From positions 11,408,001-11,472,000 of the forward strand of contig NC_135240.1 of NCBI RefSeq assembly GCF_947623445.1: DNA of 64,000 nt, read 5' to 3'. The position numbers and the translations under genes are program-made. Positions 37,901 through 54,338 of the stretch are shown here, piece after piece. The first letter of the stretch is position 1, and each line of letters begins with the position of its first letter. The notes below the pieces were generated by a model, which saw nothing but the letters and a program-made list of their open reading frames with translations, was not told the origin of the DNA and ran no database searches. This stretch comes from Clavelina lepadiformis. Its lineage: Eukaryota; Chordata; Ascidiacea; Aplousobranchia; Clavelinidae.

Positions 37901-38268
37901 GGCTGTATTTCAATAATGTAGAAAATCATCAGATTTTTGGCCTAATATTGACTCTTTTTGAAACGTGAAAGAATAAGTTGACTTTAGTGCTTGAAGCAAT
38001 GTGCGAGTCTCTAGAAACTATGAAAATACCAGTGGTCAAATAAATTCATCAATGTTGCAATTACAGTAAAAACTTGAAATTCAAATTTTGTGTAAATTAT
38101 GTATTTTAAAACGTATACTCGTGAGAAGCACTTATACACACAATGTGAAGCACTTACAAACAATATATGTATTGAACTTTTAACTAGCTTGGTCGTCACC
38201 AATAAGCTTAAATGTAGAAACAAAATCGCAACAAAAAATGTCACCATGAAACAACAGAAGTTAAATTT
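34975..38268. other. Intergenic, no supported gene
   Basis: Several short ORFs (35736-36092 -, 36129-36398 -, 37422-37610 +) lack splice pairing, domain features or similarity to each other. Nothing else is seen. Confidence 0.35.
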
Positions 38269-40231
38269 TCAAGAAGATGTCCAACTATTATAAATAAAAA
38301 GTCTATTGACACGTTTTGCATTACGTTTCCAAAACACAGAGCAGCATACAATGCTAATTAGCAAGCCAAGTGTTGGAAATAGAATAGAAAGTAACATATG
38401 TAGTGTGCTAACAGATTTATTAAGTATTACCCGTCCGCCGTCTCTATTGTCGTAGTAACATTTATAGTTTGAGTTGGCGGAACCCCATCGGTATGCATGA
38501 AAGCAAATATCCGCTGTAATTGTGGATACGTTGTTGGGACAAACTGACGGTAAATAAGAGCAACGTCTGTACAGGGAATCTCTAGTTATGAAATTAAGTT
38601 CGCTTTGGTAAAGCAAGAGTGGATTACTTTCGGTTTCTCTGTTGTTTGAATCAGTGTCTGGCATTATAGCAACTTGATCCGGAGAAAAAATTTGACTTTG
38701 AGTTGGCAAGAACCGATTGCTGCTGGCTAGCGTCATCGAGTGAACACTTACAGTTGTCAGATTTTGTTGAACAATTCCACTGTCGTCTGTTTGTGATGTT
38801 GCGCGTGGAATGACGTAAATTTGAAGACAAGGAAACTGGTGAGTTACGCCATGATTAGAAACAGCGCCTACACGGCAGCTGGTCTTGCTATTCAATACGG
38901 TATTCACCACTGCGAATAAAACAACAAAAACCTTACTATAAACCAACATAAGCAAACGCACCAGTTATGTACCGTCATAACAACGTTAATGTGTGATCAT
39001 TTGGCATCCACATTTATTTTTCCGCCCAAATTTCACCTGTGCAATTGGCCTCCGTGAAGTAACTGCCTTCCATGGCCGGAATAACTGTCATTGCTGTGAA
39101 GATGAAGCCTTCCATTGATCCAATGAAAAGCAGGGTTGCAAAGGCGAGAAAAACCTGAGTGAATTCGGGCCATACCATCGCTCGAACTCGAATTCCTGGG
39201 ACAGGAAAACGAAAGGATAAATACGACCTCACAACACACTGCCATCTAAAGCAGTAGAAATTTGGACTATCAAATTAATGTTTACATGTCAACAATCGTA
39301 AGGTCGTTCGTTCGCTTGTCTGTCAAACATTTATTTGTGCGTTCTGGCATATGTTTCATACATGTTAATGACATGTAGTACAGTCAAACAATTTGTTTAC
39401 CAACCGCTATGGTGTATTTTCACGTTGACAGGTAGAAATCGAACAATTTCTAGGATACCGGTTCTGATATTGTAACTCACCGTGTATTATACTGTACGTC
39501 CGATGGTCTTTGTGATAGTTGAACGGAACAAAATGTTTGCGTTACAATGTACTTGGTAACTTATCACAAGGGAAACCCCGCTTATCAAACATTAAGGATT
39601 GGTGAAATATTAAACTGGCAGACAAAAAACAGGGCGATACAAAAATTGGAAAACCCCGTTTTGAAAGAGCAAATTCAAAACCATACATCATTCAAAAAAA
39701 GCGTTTTATGAAGTAATCGTACTGTGGCCATCCTGTTAATTGGTCGAGCTTGTTTATGTCACGAACGGAAACAATTCACAACAGGTTTGCGGTTAATTGA
39801 AAACATCACTAAAATTTCTGAATAACACAACATTTCAAATTTCAACTTTACTCACCTTTCAGCTAGAATGGTTTTATAGAGAGTACTAACACGTTTCGCA
39901 GAAAATAACACTAATAAATAACTAACTGCCTAAATTTCTGCGCTTTAGTTGAAGGAGTATTTCATCTTGTTATACGTGCTTACTCCATTACACACCATAC
40001 GGACAAACTATCAAAATTTAGGCCCTTAGTCTTTTTAGTTAAAATTTTCTGTCCCAACGCTGTGCTATATAAGAACTCACGTTTGTCATACGAGCGGATT
40101 ATTTTGCTTCTACCGATATGTTGAGCTTACTACGGCCCTCAAAACGGTAAAACGCCTGGACAATAGGAAAATATTTACTTACCTACTTCTTTGGAAGGGG
40201 CAGATTTCACGGAACGCACTGATATTGACAT
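38269..40231 (-). CDS. BK-channel beta-subunit-like protein B, 3 exons, 282 aa
   Basis: Exons on the minus strand: 40183-40231, 39037-39195, 38269-38909; the sum is 849 nt, with intron phases 1/1 the same as in protein A. The N-terminus is MSISVRSVKSAPSKEVG. TM1 is at residues about 30-56 (QVFLAFATLLFIGSMEGFIF). After YFTEANCT, an N-glycosylation sequon, the loop has SCRVGAVSNHG, FPCLQIYVIP, then RRCSYLPSVCPNN and YKCYYDNRDGG. TM2 is at about 238-262 (LLSILFPTLGLLISIVCCSV). The tail RLFIYNSWTSS is almost the same as RLYIYNSWASS in protein A. One extra cysteine (ADICFHA) is present relative to A. The two genes are paralogues about 7 kb apart on the same strand. Modulation of a Slo1-type channel is inferred from the family. 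Confidence 0.78.
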
Positions 40232-40348
40232 GCTGGCTTAGAATCCCAGTATGACAAAACAAAACCCTATTTGAAAACACAACAGACAAAAAGAGCTTCG
40301 TGTATCGCTTGTTGGGTCGAAACCTTCCTCTTCTTACACCTCACTCGC

Positions 40349-40355
40349 TTATAAA
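40349..40355 (-). promoter_or_regulatory. Candidate TATA box of BK beta-like B
   Basis: On the minus strand gggtttataagcg lies about 120 bases upstream of the ATG at 40231, which would place transcription start near 40320 and give a 5' UTR of roughly 90 nt without introns. Confidence 0.4.
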
Positions 40356-41344
40356 CCCTCAGCTACAGTGTGACTGCGGCCAGGAACTGTTTGTCTTTAT
40401 GCTAGATGGCGTTGACAGACGTCACGCGCCGACAAATACCTATGTTTGGTTAAATGTCAAAAGCTGATTGAAAATGATGTCACTATTTTAAGGCGGAAAC
40501 TGTGATGAAAACGATACAAGCGTTTTTAGCATTTATTGAAGCACGTGTTCCGGTTAAAGCGAGTGCTCTTCCCTTCAATCAATCCTAACGCATTTATTTT
40601 GGATAAATTTCAACAATTAGAAGTCTTGTGGTGGGTTTTTGTTACCACGCTTACAAATGTAAACGACTTCGACGTGAATTATACATAAATTGGAAAATGA
40701 ATTAATTATTTTTCTGGGCATTACATAGAAAAAATCGATTGAAAGTTTATAACACTGTAGCGTTTTCTTACTTGTTAGATTTCGAATACTTTAACAAGGA
40801 TGACGCTAATTCACGTCGTTGCTGTAATTACATGTACCGTAAGTATCATCTATAAGCTCAGCTTTTACACGTGGACAATATAGAAGATGTATAGGTCTAT
40901 ATACTTAACAAACCTTAAGGCAGTCAGAGCGGTTTCTTGCAAGATAAAACTAAAAGCATTTCCTTGATTTGTCTATTAAACTAAAGAGATGTACGGATTG
41001 CATGTTCTCGCACATGCCAAAATTCTGCCCGACCTGATCCCAAAGCCTTTACATAAGCCAAATCACAGAATAAGAACCCTACCTTTACACTTGTGGTGAT
41101 TTCTAATGCATATTTTTAACACATTTAACATTTAAAGTTAAAAAATTATGGAAAAAGTTTGATTTTTACCCCGTGGTAACTTCATGTTACAATAGAATTA
41201 TTCCGGTAACATTATGATAAACCTGCGGTTTGATGGACATTTCCTGTTCCCTGATGTCAGCATACCACATGTGTGACGTTGATGTTAGACGTATAGACTT
41301 CCATTTAAACGTCAACGTCAAGGTTGTTGGTCGAGTTTGTTTTG

Positions 41345-41866
41345 TCAACAAAACAAAGCTAACTCCGTCAGTGTTATAACACTGGCTGCACCGCCAAAGG
41401 TGGTCATGTTTCCGCCAATATAATTTAAGTGGTTTGGAAGGGACATTACTAGACAACGCCACACAAACGAGCTTTTTCCAAAAAAATTAGTTGTTCCACT
41501 TATAGTCCGAAGTAAGTTCTATTTTAATCTCATATAATAAATAGCAACCTTTATTGCTTATAACCATTATTATGTGAGCATGTTAGCAGATTTGCATACA
41601 GTGCCAGTTTTAGAGATTTCTTCATATTAGCTATTTATTTACCTTGCCACCATGAAGGGTAGTGGGTATTTCCTGCATTTCCTTCGTTTCGGCCTTCATT
41701 CAAAATGGATTGTGCAAGGCTGTTTCTTCGCTTCGTTTTAAAATTCCAAATCTTTGTATCAAACTGGCTGGTACCTTTCTGCCACATTACACTTAAATGC
41801 GAAAATTTCTTTTCACTCTGCAGGACACTGCCTTTATGTAGTGTTATATGGGAGCGAAAATCGTTG
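41345..41866 (-). CDS. Weak two-exon gene fragment, unidentified
   Basis: A possible exon at 41643-41866 has a good acceptor (tatattttag) and donor (CAAG|GTAAATA) and reads NDFRSHITLHKGSVLQ ... AGNTHYPSWWQ over 74 codons. It can join in phase to 41345-41448, which reads MSLPNHLNYIGGNMTTFGG then AASVITLTELALFC and a stop. The second part loosely recalls the second membrane segment of degenerin/ASIC channels (IGGxMxxFxGA...L), but the first exon has nothing of that family, and another frame over the second exon is also open for 91 codons. It may be a gene piece, a pseudogene or chance. Confidence 0.2.
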
Positions 41867-42987
41867 CTAAAATATAAAAAGCGCAATTGAGGTTCCAACT
41901 GTTCAATGTTGTCTTCACGGAAATCGTAGACAGTATTTATCTTTCATGTATAATTGAAGGCAAAACATCAACACTTTAAAGACTGTTGATAAACCAAATA
42001 CGATCTTGTACAGCTTAACCGTTTCTTTTTCTGCCGCGGGCAACGTGATCCCACTAATGTCTTAAATTTTCAAAAATCTCTTTTCAAAAAGCGTAGATTC
42101 TGTTATACTTGTCTGTATCTAAGTAGCAGAGAATTGTTTTAATTTTACGAAACATACTGTAGGTTTACAATATACATGACAATGCCTACACAATACAATA
42201 TACTTGCTTCTACCTTCTGTCTGATGCACCTTGCATGATAATTTGAGTAAAAAACGCAGGAGGAAATATTATGCATATATTTATAGAACTATCCCGGCTA
42301 AAATATCAAATTGATAAGCGCATGATTTTAGCTGTACCCGCATTTCCAATCTTCGACTTCTAGCAGTTATGAGTTTATAAGCCTTCATGAGGTCTTACAG
42401 CCAGACACTTTTCACTTACTGTCCCTGAGCTTTCATGCATCATTAAAAACAAAAATCGCCTTTAAAAAGGCGTTCTCTAACGGTCATGCTTATAGAATTT
42501 AAGCATAACAAACGCCGATTGATGCCCGGATAGTGCTTTACGTTTTGGGTAGATAAAATTTGTCATGGACATCTTTACGGGTTTTATTTAATTGCAAAGT
42601 GTAATAGCCAACCCATTAGAATTTCCCTGTTTCACTTAGGCAAGTCAAGGCAGGTCAAAGTTCTCACGACCCATTGTATTTTGGTCGTTCTAAACAACAT
42701 TTCTCGCTTTTAGCTTGCATGTTTTTTAATTAACTGTACTTCATTATAGGCCTAATATACACTTGAAATCACTTATATTTTTATCTTATATGGTATAGGG
42801 AAATTGTAAGGTAGAAGTTTGTAAATATTGAAACCATATTCCACACATACAGTATCTTTTTTTTATAAAAATAGATATTGTACGCAGGAGGAATTATGTG
42901 AAATTTCCAACACTTAATTGTTAAAACGATGTTTTGCGATGCTTATAGAACTACATTTTCTGTTTTGTTTTATTCATACTTATTTAG

Positions 42988-42998
42988 ATATATATACA

Positions 42999-43044
<46 letters not shown>
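42988..43044. repeat. TA dinucleotide microsatellite
   Basis: A run of (TA)n with one interruption (acagt) near its left end. Confidence 0.95.
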
Positions 43045-43047
<3 letters not shown>

Positions 43048-44536
43048 CATATATAACGTAAAGATAACATTATGGCAATCTACGAAATTTTTATTTATTA
43101 CAAAAGCTATTTTTAATTTTTTTTTATGTAACGAATTTGTCTTAATTTTATGTAATCGTTAGTTTTGCATTTGTATAACATATTAAATTGCATGGAAGTC
43201 CACAAAAGAGCCGGCTCAAAGCTTTTGCAATTTTTGTCATTCGTACCATACAGCACAAACTTGATTTGTTTGCAAATAGGCCTACTAGTAAGCTATACTG
43301 TAAGTCATAGCATATTTTATGAAAGTTTATGGTTTTCACGAAATACCTTCTTTTTCAGGATTTGTTATACCAAAACAAACAACCCCGGTCGAAGTCAAAT
43401 AAGTCCTTGCTATATTTTAATGAAATCAAACCAAGTTTTGTTTAAAATGTAGACCGCCTCTCATTATGATTTTGTAAAGTTTGATCCGATGATTTTTGGA
43501 CAAAATCAAGGCCAGCTTGCGCTATCATGACATAATAATCGGTAACCAAATGTTAACGACGACACGATTTGCCAATTGAGAAAAGATTTCCTTTAAATGT
43601 GAAAACTTTTCATCTGTTCTGCGCATTTTCCAAAAAAACTGCTCTAAAATTTCAACGTCATTACAGAAAACGATATCATACTTATATAGTGTATATTGTA
43701 GCCCAGTTTACATTTAGGTGCTGTGAAATCATTGACTGGCCATATGTAAGTTCTGCTTCTGCTCGATGCATATTTCACCGCAACAAGTGGCGGGAACAAA
43801 CAGCGCTCCCTCGCATATGCTGTACCTCAACCTTTTCCTTGTCACTTCCTCGTACATGTTACGCTTAAAACTTCATGTCTGCTGCAGTTTTTTCTTTTCG
43901 TTATCTTTCTGGACGTTTGAGGGTTTACCTTCCAGACTTTCCCTGCTTTGTTGCGACGAAGTTTGCATAATAATCAACACTTTATGCGGCCAACAATAAT
44001 CAATTACTTTCAGCCAATCAATACCGGAGAAGAAAGCTCAAATTATGACGAAATTCTTTGCTGAGGCCAAGCTTTAGCGATGAAACGTTTTAGCGTGAAA
44101 CCCTTTTAAATATAAAGTACAACAAAAACAAGATACTTTCAATGCCAACGTAGGTTTCTTGAAAACAGTCAGCATGTTTAATGTCGGCAGTCTCTCCCAT
44201 AAGTTGAACCTTTTTGAACATGATTCGTAATACAAGCAAGCGTTATTGATTTTTCATGAAATTATTTCATAAAACTGTAATTTAATTTTGTTCCACAAAA
44301 ATTCAATATATTGTCCGTAACAACACAACATGCGTTACTGTAGCCCTTGCTCTGAAAATAGTCACATTTCGCAAATTTTGAAAAACGTCTTTTGAAATTA
44401 TGGTGACGTTGATGTTACTGATGTCATTGATAGCCTTACAAAGACCTTACTAAATTAAATTTTGACATTTTTATTCAAGGTACAAAGGCCTTAAGATTGC
44501 AAACAAATGGGCTTATACATATGCATGTGATTTTAG

Positions 44537-44671
44537 TTGGCCCATGTTAATACCTTGTCTAAAGAGGATTATGGTCATTTCCAGAATCAATTTATTGATT
44601 TTGGCTGTCGAGACCTAAAAACAAAATTTATTTGTGACATATATCTTGCGAGATATTCATATAATTACAAG
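44537..44671 (+). CDS. Isolated candidate internal exon
   Basis: Exactly 45 codons between a good acceptor (catgtgattttag) and a consensus donor (AAG|GTAAGTAAC), open and in phase 0: LAHVNTLSKEDYGHFQNQFI, then DFGCRDLKTKFICDIYLARY and SYNYK. The composition is protein-like. No neighbouring exon and no family were recognised. It could be an exon of an unseen gene or a transposon-derived piece. Confidence 0.3.
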
Positions 44672-44986
44672 GTAAGTAACAAACCGCAGAAACTGTTGAC
44701 AGCTGTTTTTAATGTTGGCATATTTTTCCGAGAATATTTACAAATTGCAGAAATTTTTAATATGCTTTCTCGAAGCGGATCATGTCTTTGGTGAAAATTT
44801 CAAGTGAATGGCTTGCAAGAGACCACATCAAGTGGGTGATCGGCTCCACCCACGAAAGATTCAACCTAGGACCATTAAATCCAGGACAATTCAACAAACG
44901 ATCTATTAAACCCAGTAATTTTCAACTCAAAGACTATTCAACTTACAGACGTTGATTGAGTCGTCCTGGGTTTAGTCGTTCTATAG

Positions 44987-45738
44987 CGGGGGTGTTCAAA
45001 TGGCGGATCTCGATCCGGATCCGGATCTTTTCAACTTTTTTTGTGGATCTTCCAATGTAGTTGCAGCTGTAGCACACTTCACTTTTGACTTTTACAAAGT
45101 TATTGATATGTTGTAGGCCCTACAACAGGGGTGTCCAACCCGTGGCCCGCGGGAATATTCTGAGTGGCCCGCGCGGTATTTTTCGAAATGACTTATATTA
45201 TATCAACTGAATAGCCTACGTAATTTATGGCGAACTTACTTTCCGAGAAATTGGCATTTATTGTTTGGTTACTACTTTCTGACAGTCATGTGGAAAACTC
45301 GCTTTCCATTGCTACATCGTCCATCTCACCGAATATTGCCAAACTTGTTAGAGAAAAACAGTGCTAAACTTCACATTGAAAAGTCGACGTGTAGTACAAA
45401 CTTTGTTGACTTTACTATATCTTGGTATGTTTATTGTTCTTATAATTGTAAAAGAGGATAATACGTATTTCTAAGATTAGAATTTTGGTGCGTGGGTTTT
45501 AATTAGAAATTAGCAGTAAACACTCAAGTGGCCCGCGCAATCATTCGCAAATCGCATGTGGCCCTTTGGCCAAAAAGGTTGGACACCCCTGCCCTACAAT
45601 ATAGGGTACATTCACATAAATTAAAGCACCACAACAATTAAAGTATATCCTATATGTTTACTATTCGTATTTAGTTGATCATCATGTTGTCAGGTTTGGC
45701 TGTGGTGGATCATGGCAGAAAACATTTGAACACCATTT
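44987..45738. mobile_element. hAT-like element inserted in the foldback element
   Basis: The left end GGGGTGTTCAAATGG and right end CATTTGAACACC are inverted repeats. The flanks are ttctatag at 44979-44986 and 45739-45746. The right part matches 1-128. The first copy is followed by ctatag too, so part of this string could belong to the element end; the boundary is therefore certain only to a few bases. Non-autonomous, no transposase. Confidence 0.75.
45126..45591. mobile_element. hAT-like MITE, 466 bp, innermost of three nested elements
   Basis: CAGGGGTGTCCAACC at the left and GGTTGGACACCCCTG at the right are perfect 15-bp inverted repeats. The target duplication is ccctacaa at 45118-45125 and 45592-45599. 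Near the ends it has the gtggcccgcggg motif typical of such elements. The ORF at 45261-45461 inside it is not a gene. Confidence 0.92.
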
Positions 45739-45789
45739 TTCTATAGGTTTGATTGTCCTGGATTGAATCGATCTGGAAACCATCAAGTG

Positions 45790-47694
45790 TTCATGTAAAA
45801 CTTGCATGTGTTCATTCATTAAACTGTGAATGTTAAAAGGGGAATGGCACCCTAGTTTGACTTAAGCTATACCCGGGTTTGGAATATTGGAACCACTTGG
45901 TGTCCTTCATAGAAGAAATTGCATGGGTTCAGCCAAACAGTTGACGTTAAAGTAGTAGGCTAACTTCTTTTAAAACTGTTGAAGCCACAGCAAGCGATAA
46001 TACTTTTAAAATTATCAAACAAATAAATTTTCCGGGCTTGTTGAAATAATACGCAGGAGCTTATTCTTTAAGATTTTGAAGAAACTTATATTTACTCCTC
46101 GATAACTTTTTGTTATGTGAAACACCCGTTTTGGGGCATGCTATATAACAGCGACGATGGGACGGAACGCATGATAGAAATGATGTATGGTTCACTATTT
46201 CTATGTTAAAAAATTGAAATTTATTGTCAAAACTGCTTTTGTCGTATTTTCGCGCTACAGTATCTTAGTCTTTTTATACTCATTTTTCATTACTGTATGC
46301 AATTGACAGCTTTGTATTCAACAATAAAGTTGCAATTGCAACTTTCATGACATACCGTTGAAATCGTCTTGTTCGCTGGTAAGCCATGAGACAAAAAAAT
46401 CACTTATGTGTTAGTTTGTTACCTTGTTGTTACCTCATTAACGCGACATTTGTTAAAATTTGTGCTTTCATCCACTTTGCGATTTTGTTTACTTGTGAAT
46501 ATGTTTGTTTACATTCGTTGATGTGCATAGCGATTTCTTTATAGTTACAAGGTTTATTTTTTGTACCTTTATTCTCTTGTACAGCATTGTCATTTGATTT
46601 TCACTTTGCTGTGACTCATCTCATCAAGTAACTAATTACTTCAAGTCACTGTTTAGCAGTTCGTTTATCATCATTTTACACGTGCGTGTGATGCCGACGG
46701 GAGCCAATAGCTCTGGGTCTTACCTATTGTAGAATATTTGAGGCTGCATTGAATGAGCCATATGCTTTACTCTCGTCAAGAGTGAAGGAAAAAGTAGCCT
46801 TATTATGTTTTTGTCACTTTGCGTTATGTCTAAAAACGCACGTTATGCATTTAATGGACTCATACTTGAGAAATATATAAGAGACCTTTCCGTCCCTCAA
46901 AACACCTTCAAAAAGGTACTTTGTGCTGTCACATGAAGTTTCCTTGCATGTTGAGCCTTGTTGAATGTTCAGAAGAGGAGGCGCAGCGTCAAGTTTAAGA
47001 ACAACCGATATAACCTTTTTTACAATCTTATACAAAAGTTTTGATAAACAAACTTTTTATCAATTTTAAGGCAATTAATAGGAACATGACTGCAAAAAAC
47101 CTGGGTGTATGCATCTGATTTTAACTTGGGTTATGCATGTGCAAGGTTTGCACAAAAAAACATTGTCTTTAGGGAATTCTCTCATATAGTAGAAGTAATT
47201 GATACTGAAAAGACAACCTCTTAAGGGAAAAAGAAACTCATTTCTTTTGCCTCCTAATACTTTTTGAACATTAATAAATCAATAAGGAAAACGAGAAGTT
47301 ATGAAGTAGAAGGTAATGAACGCTTTATTAAAGGTCGATGCGCAGTTATTTATTGCGGAAAGTAGACGTCTTTTTAGTTTATTAGCTTAAATGTTCTTGT
47401 CGTGATGGCAGTTGTTTTTGAAAGTGAGCATTGGCGTAAGCAATGGGAGGATTTGGGGGTTAAACTCCTGCCTTTCGTTGACAGTTAACATGTAACTAGT
47501 TCTATAACTATATCAATAAACGTATTAGGTAACCTCTGAAAACCCTTATGAAAAGTTTATTCGTACGTCAATGGTAGTGTGTGTGTGTATGTGTGTTATA
47601 CCAAGTTACGTTGGCTTTTTTGTGTTTATATACGTTTAAGTATTTTGTTTACCGCAGAATATTTTATTCAGAGAATATAAAGAGTGACAAAAGA
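45790..47694. other. Intergenic, upstream of the AMPA-type receptor
   Basis: No supported gene. A TG/TGTA run occurs at about 47577-47597. An acceptor-like tgtttaccgcag ends at 47657, 38 bases before the receptor ATG, so a 5' UTR intron or leader trans-splicing may occur. Confidence 0.4.
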
Positions 47695-54097
<6,403 letters not shown>

Positions 54098-54332
54098 ACT
54101 ATTCAGATTGTTGCAATAATGGGATGGATACTAGTTAGCCAATAAGCAATTTGGTGAACAGTTTCAAATTTTTATTGTGAACCAATATATACGAATTTTC
54201 AAGTAAATTGAAATTTTCATTGTTCTAGTTTTAAAGTAAGCTTAATGTCTTGAATATTTATTTGTGCGTTGTAAATGTGGTAATCGTTGTAAAGTGCAGT
54301 TAAAAGTATGGGTCATTGCTCGAAATTAACGA

Positions 54333-54338
54333 AATAAA
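54333..54338 (+). terminator. Polyadenylation signal AATAAA of the AMPA-type receptor
   Basis: AATAAA about 236 bases after the stop at 54097, followed by a short GATA repeat. Distance and strand fit a 3' UTR end. Confidence 0.5.

Larger units (their letters stand above)
40356..44536. other. Intergenic, with a TA microsatellite and a weak gene fragment
   Basis: Holds the TA run at 42988-43044 and the weak two-exon fragment at 41345-41866. Nothing else is supported. Confidence 0.35.
44835..45780. mobile_element. Foldback-type element, interrupted by two nested insertions
   Basis: Left part (44835-44978) has aagattcaacctaggacc, aggacaattcaac and gattgagtcgtcctgggttt; right part (45747-45780) has gattgtcctggattgaatcg. 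It belongs to the same family as 22190-22666. The outer flanks catcaagtg at 44826-44834 and 45781-45789 are a 9-base direct repeat. The middle is occupied by the hAT-like element 44987-45738. Confidence 0.75.

Noticed and set aside
41345..41448. IGGNMTTFGGAASV segment as the second membrane segment of a degenerin/ASIC channel
   Set aside because: It needs a one-residue gap at the pore motif, no other channel exon was found, and another frame is open over the same DNA; kept only as a weak fragment.
42929..43162. 77-residue ORF with an IYIYIY run
   Set aside because: Produced by the TA microsatellite.
45261..45461. 66-residue plus-strand ORF
   Set aside because: It is inside the innermost hAT-like MITE and has no transposase features.
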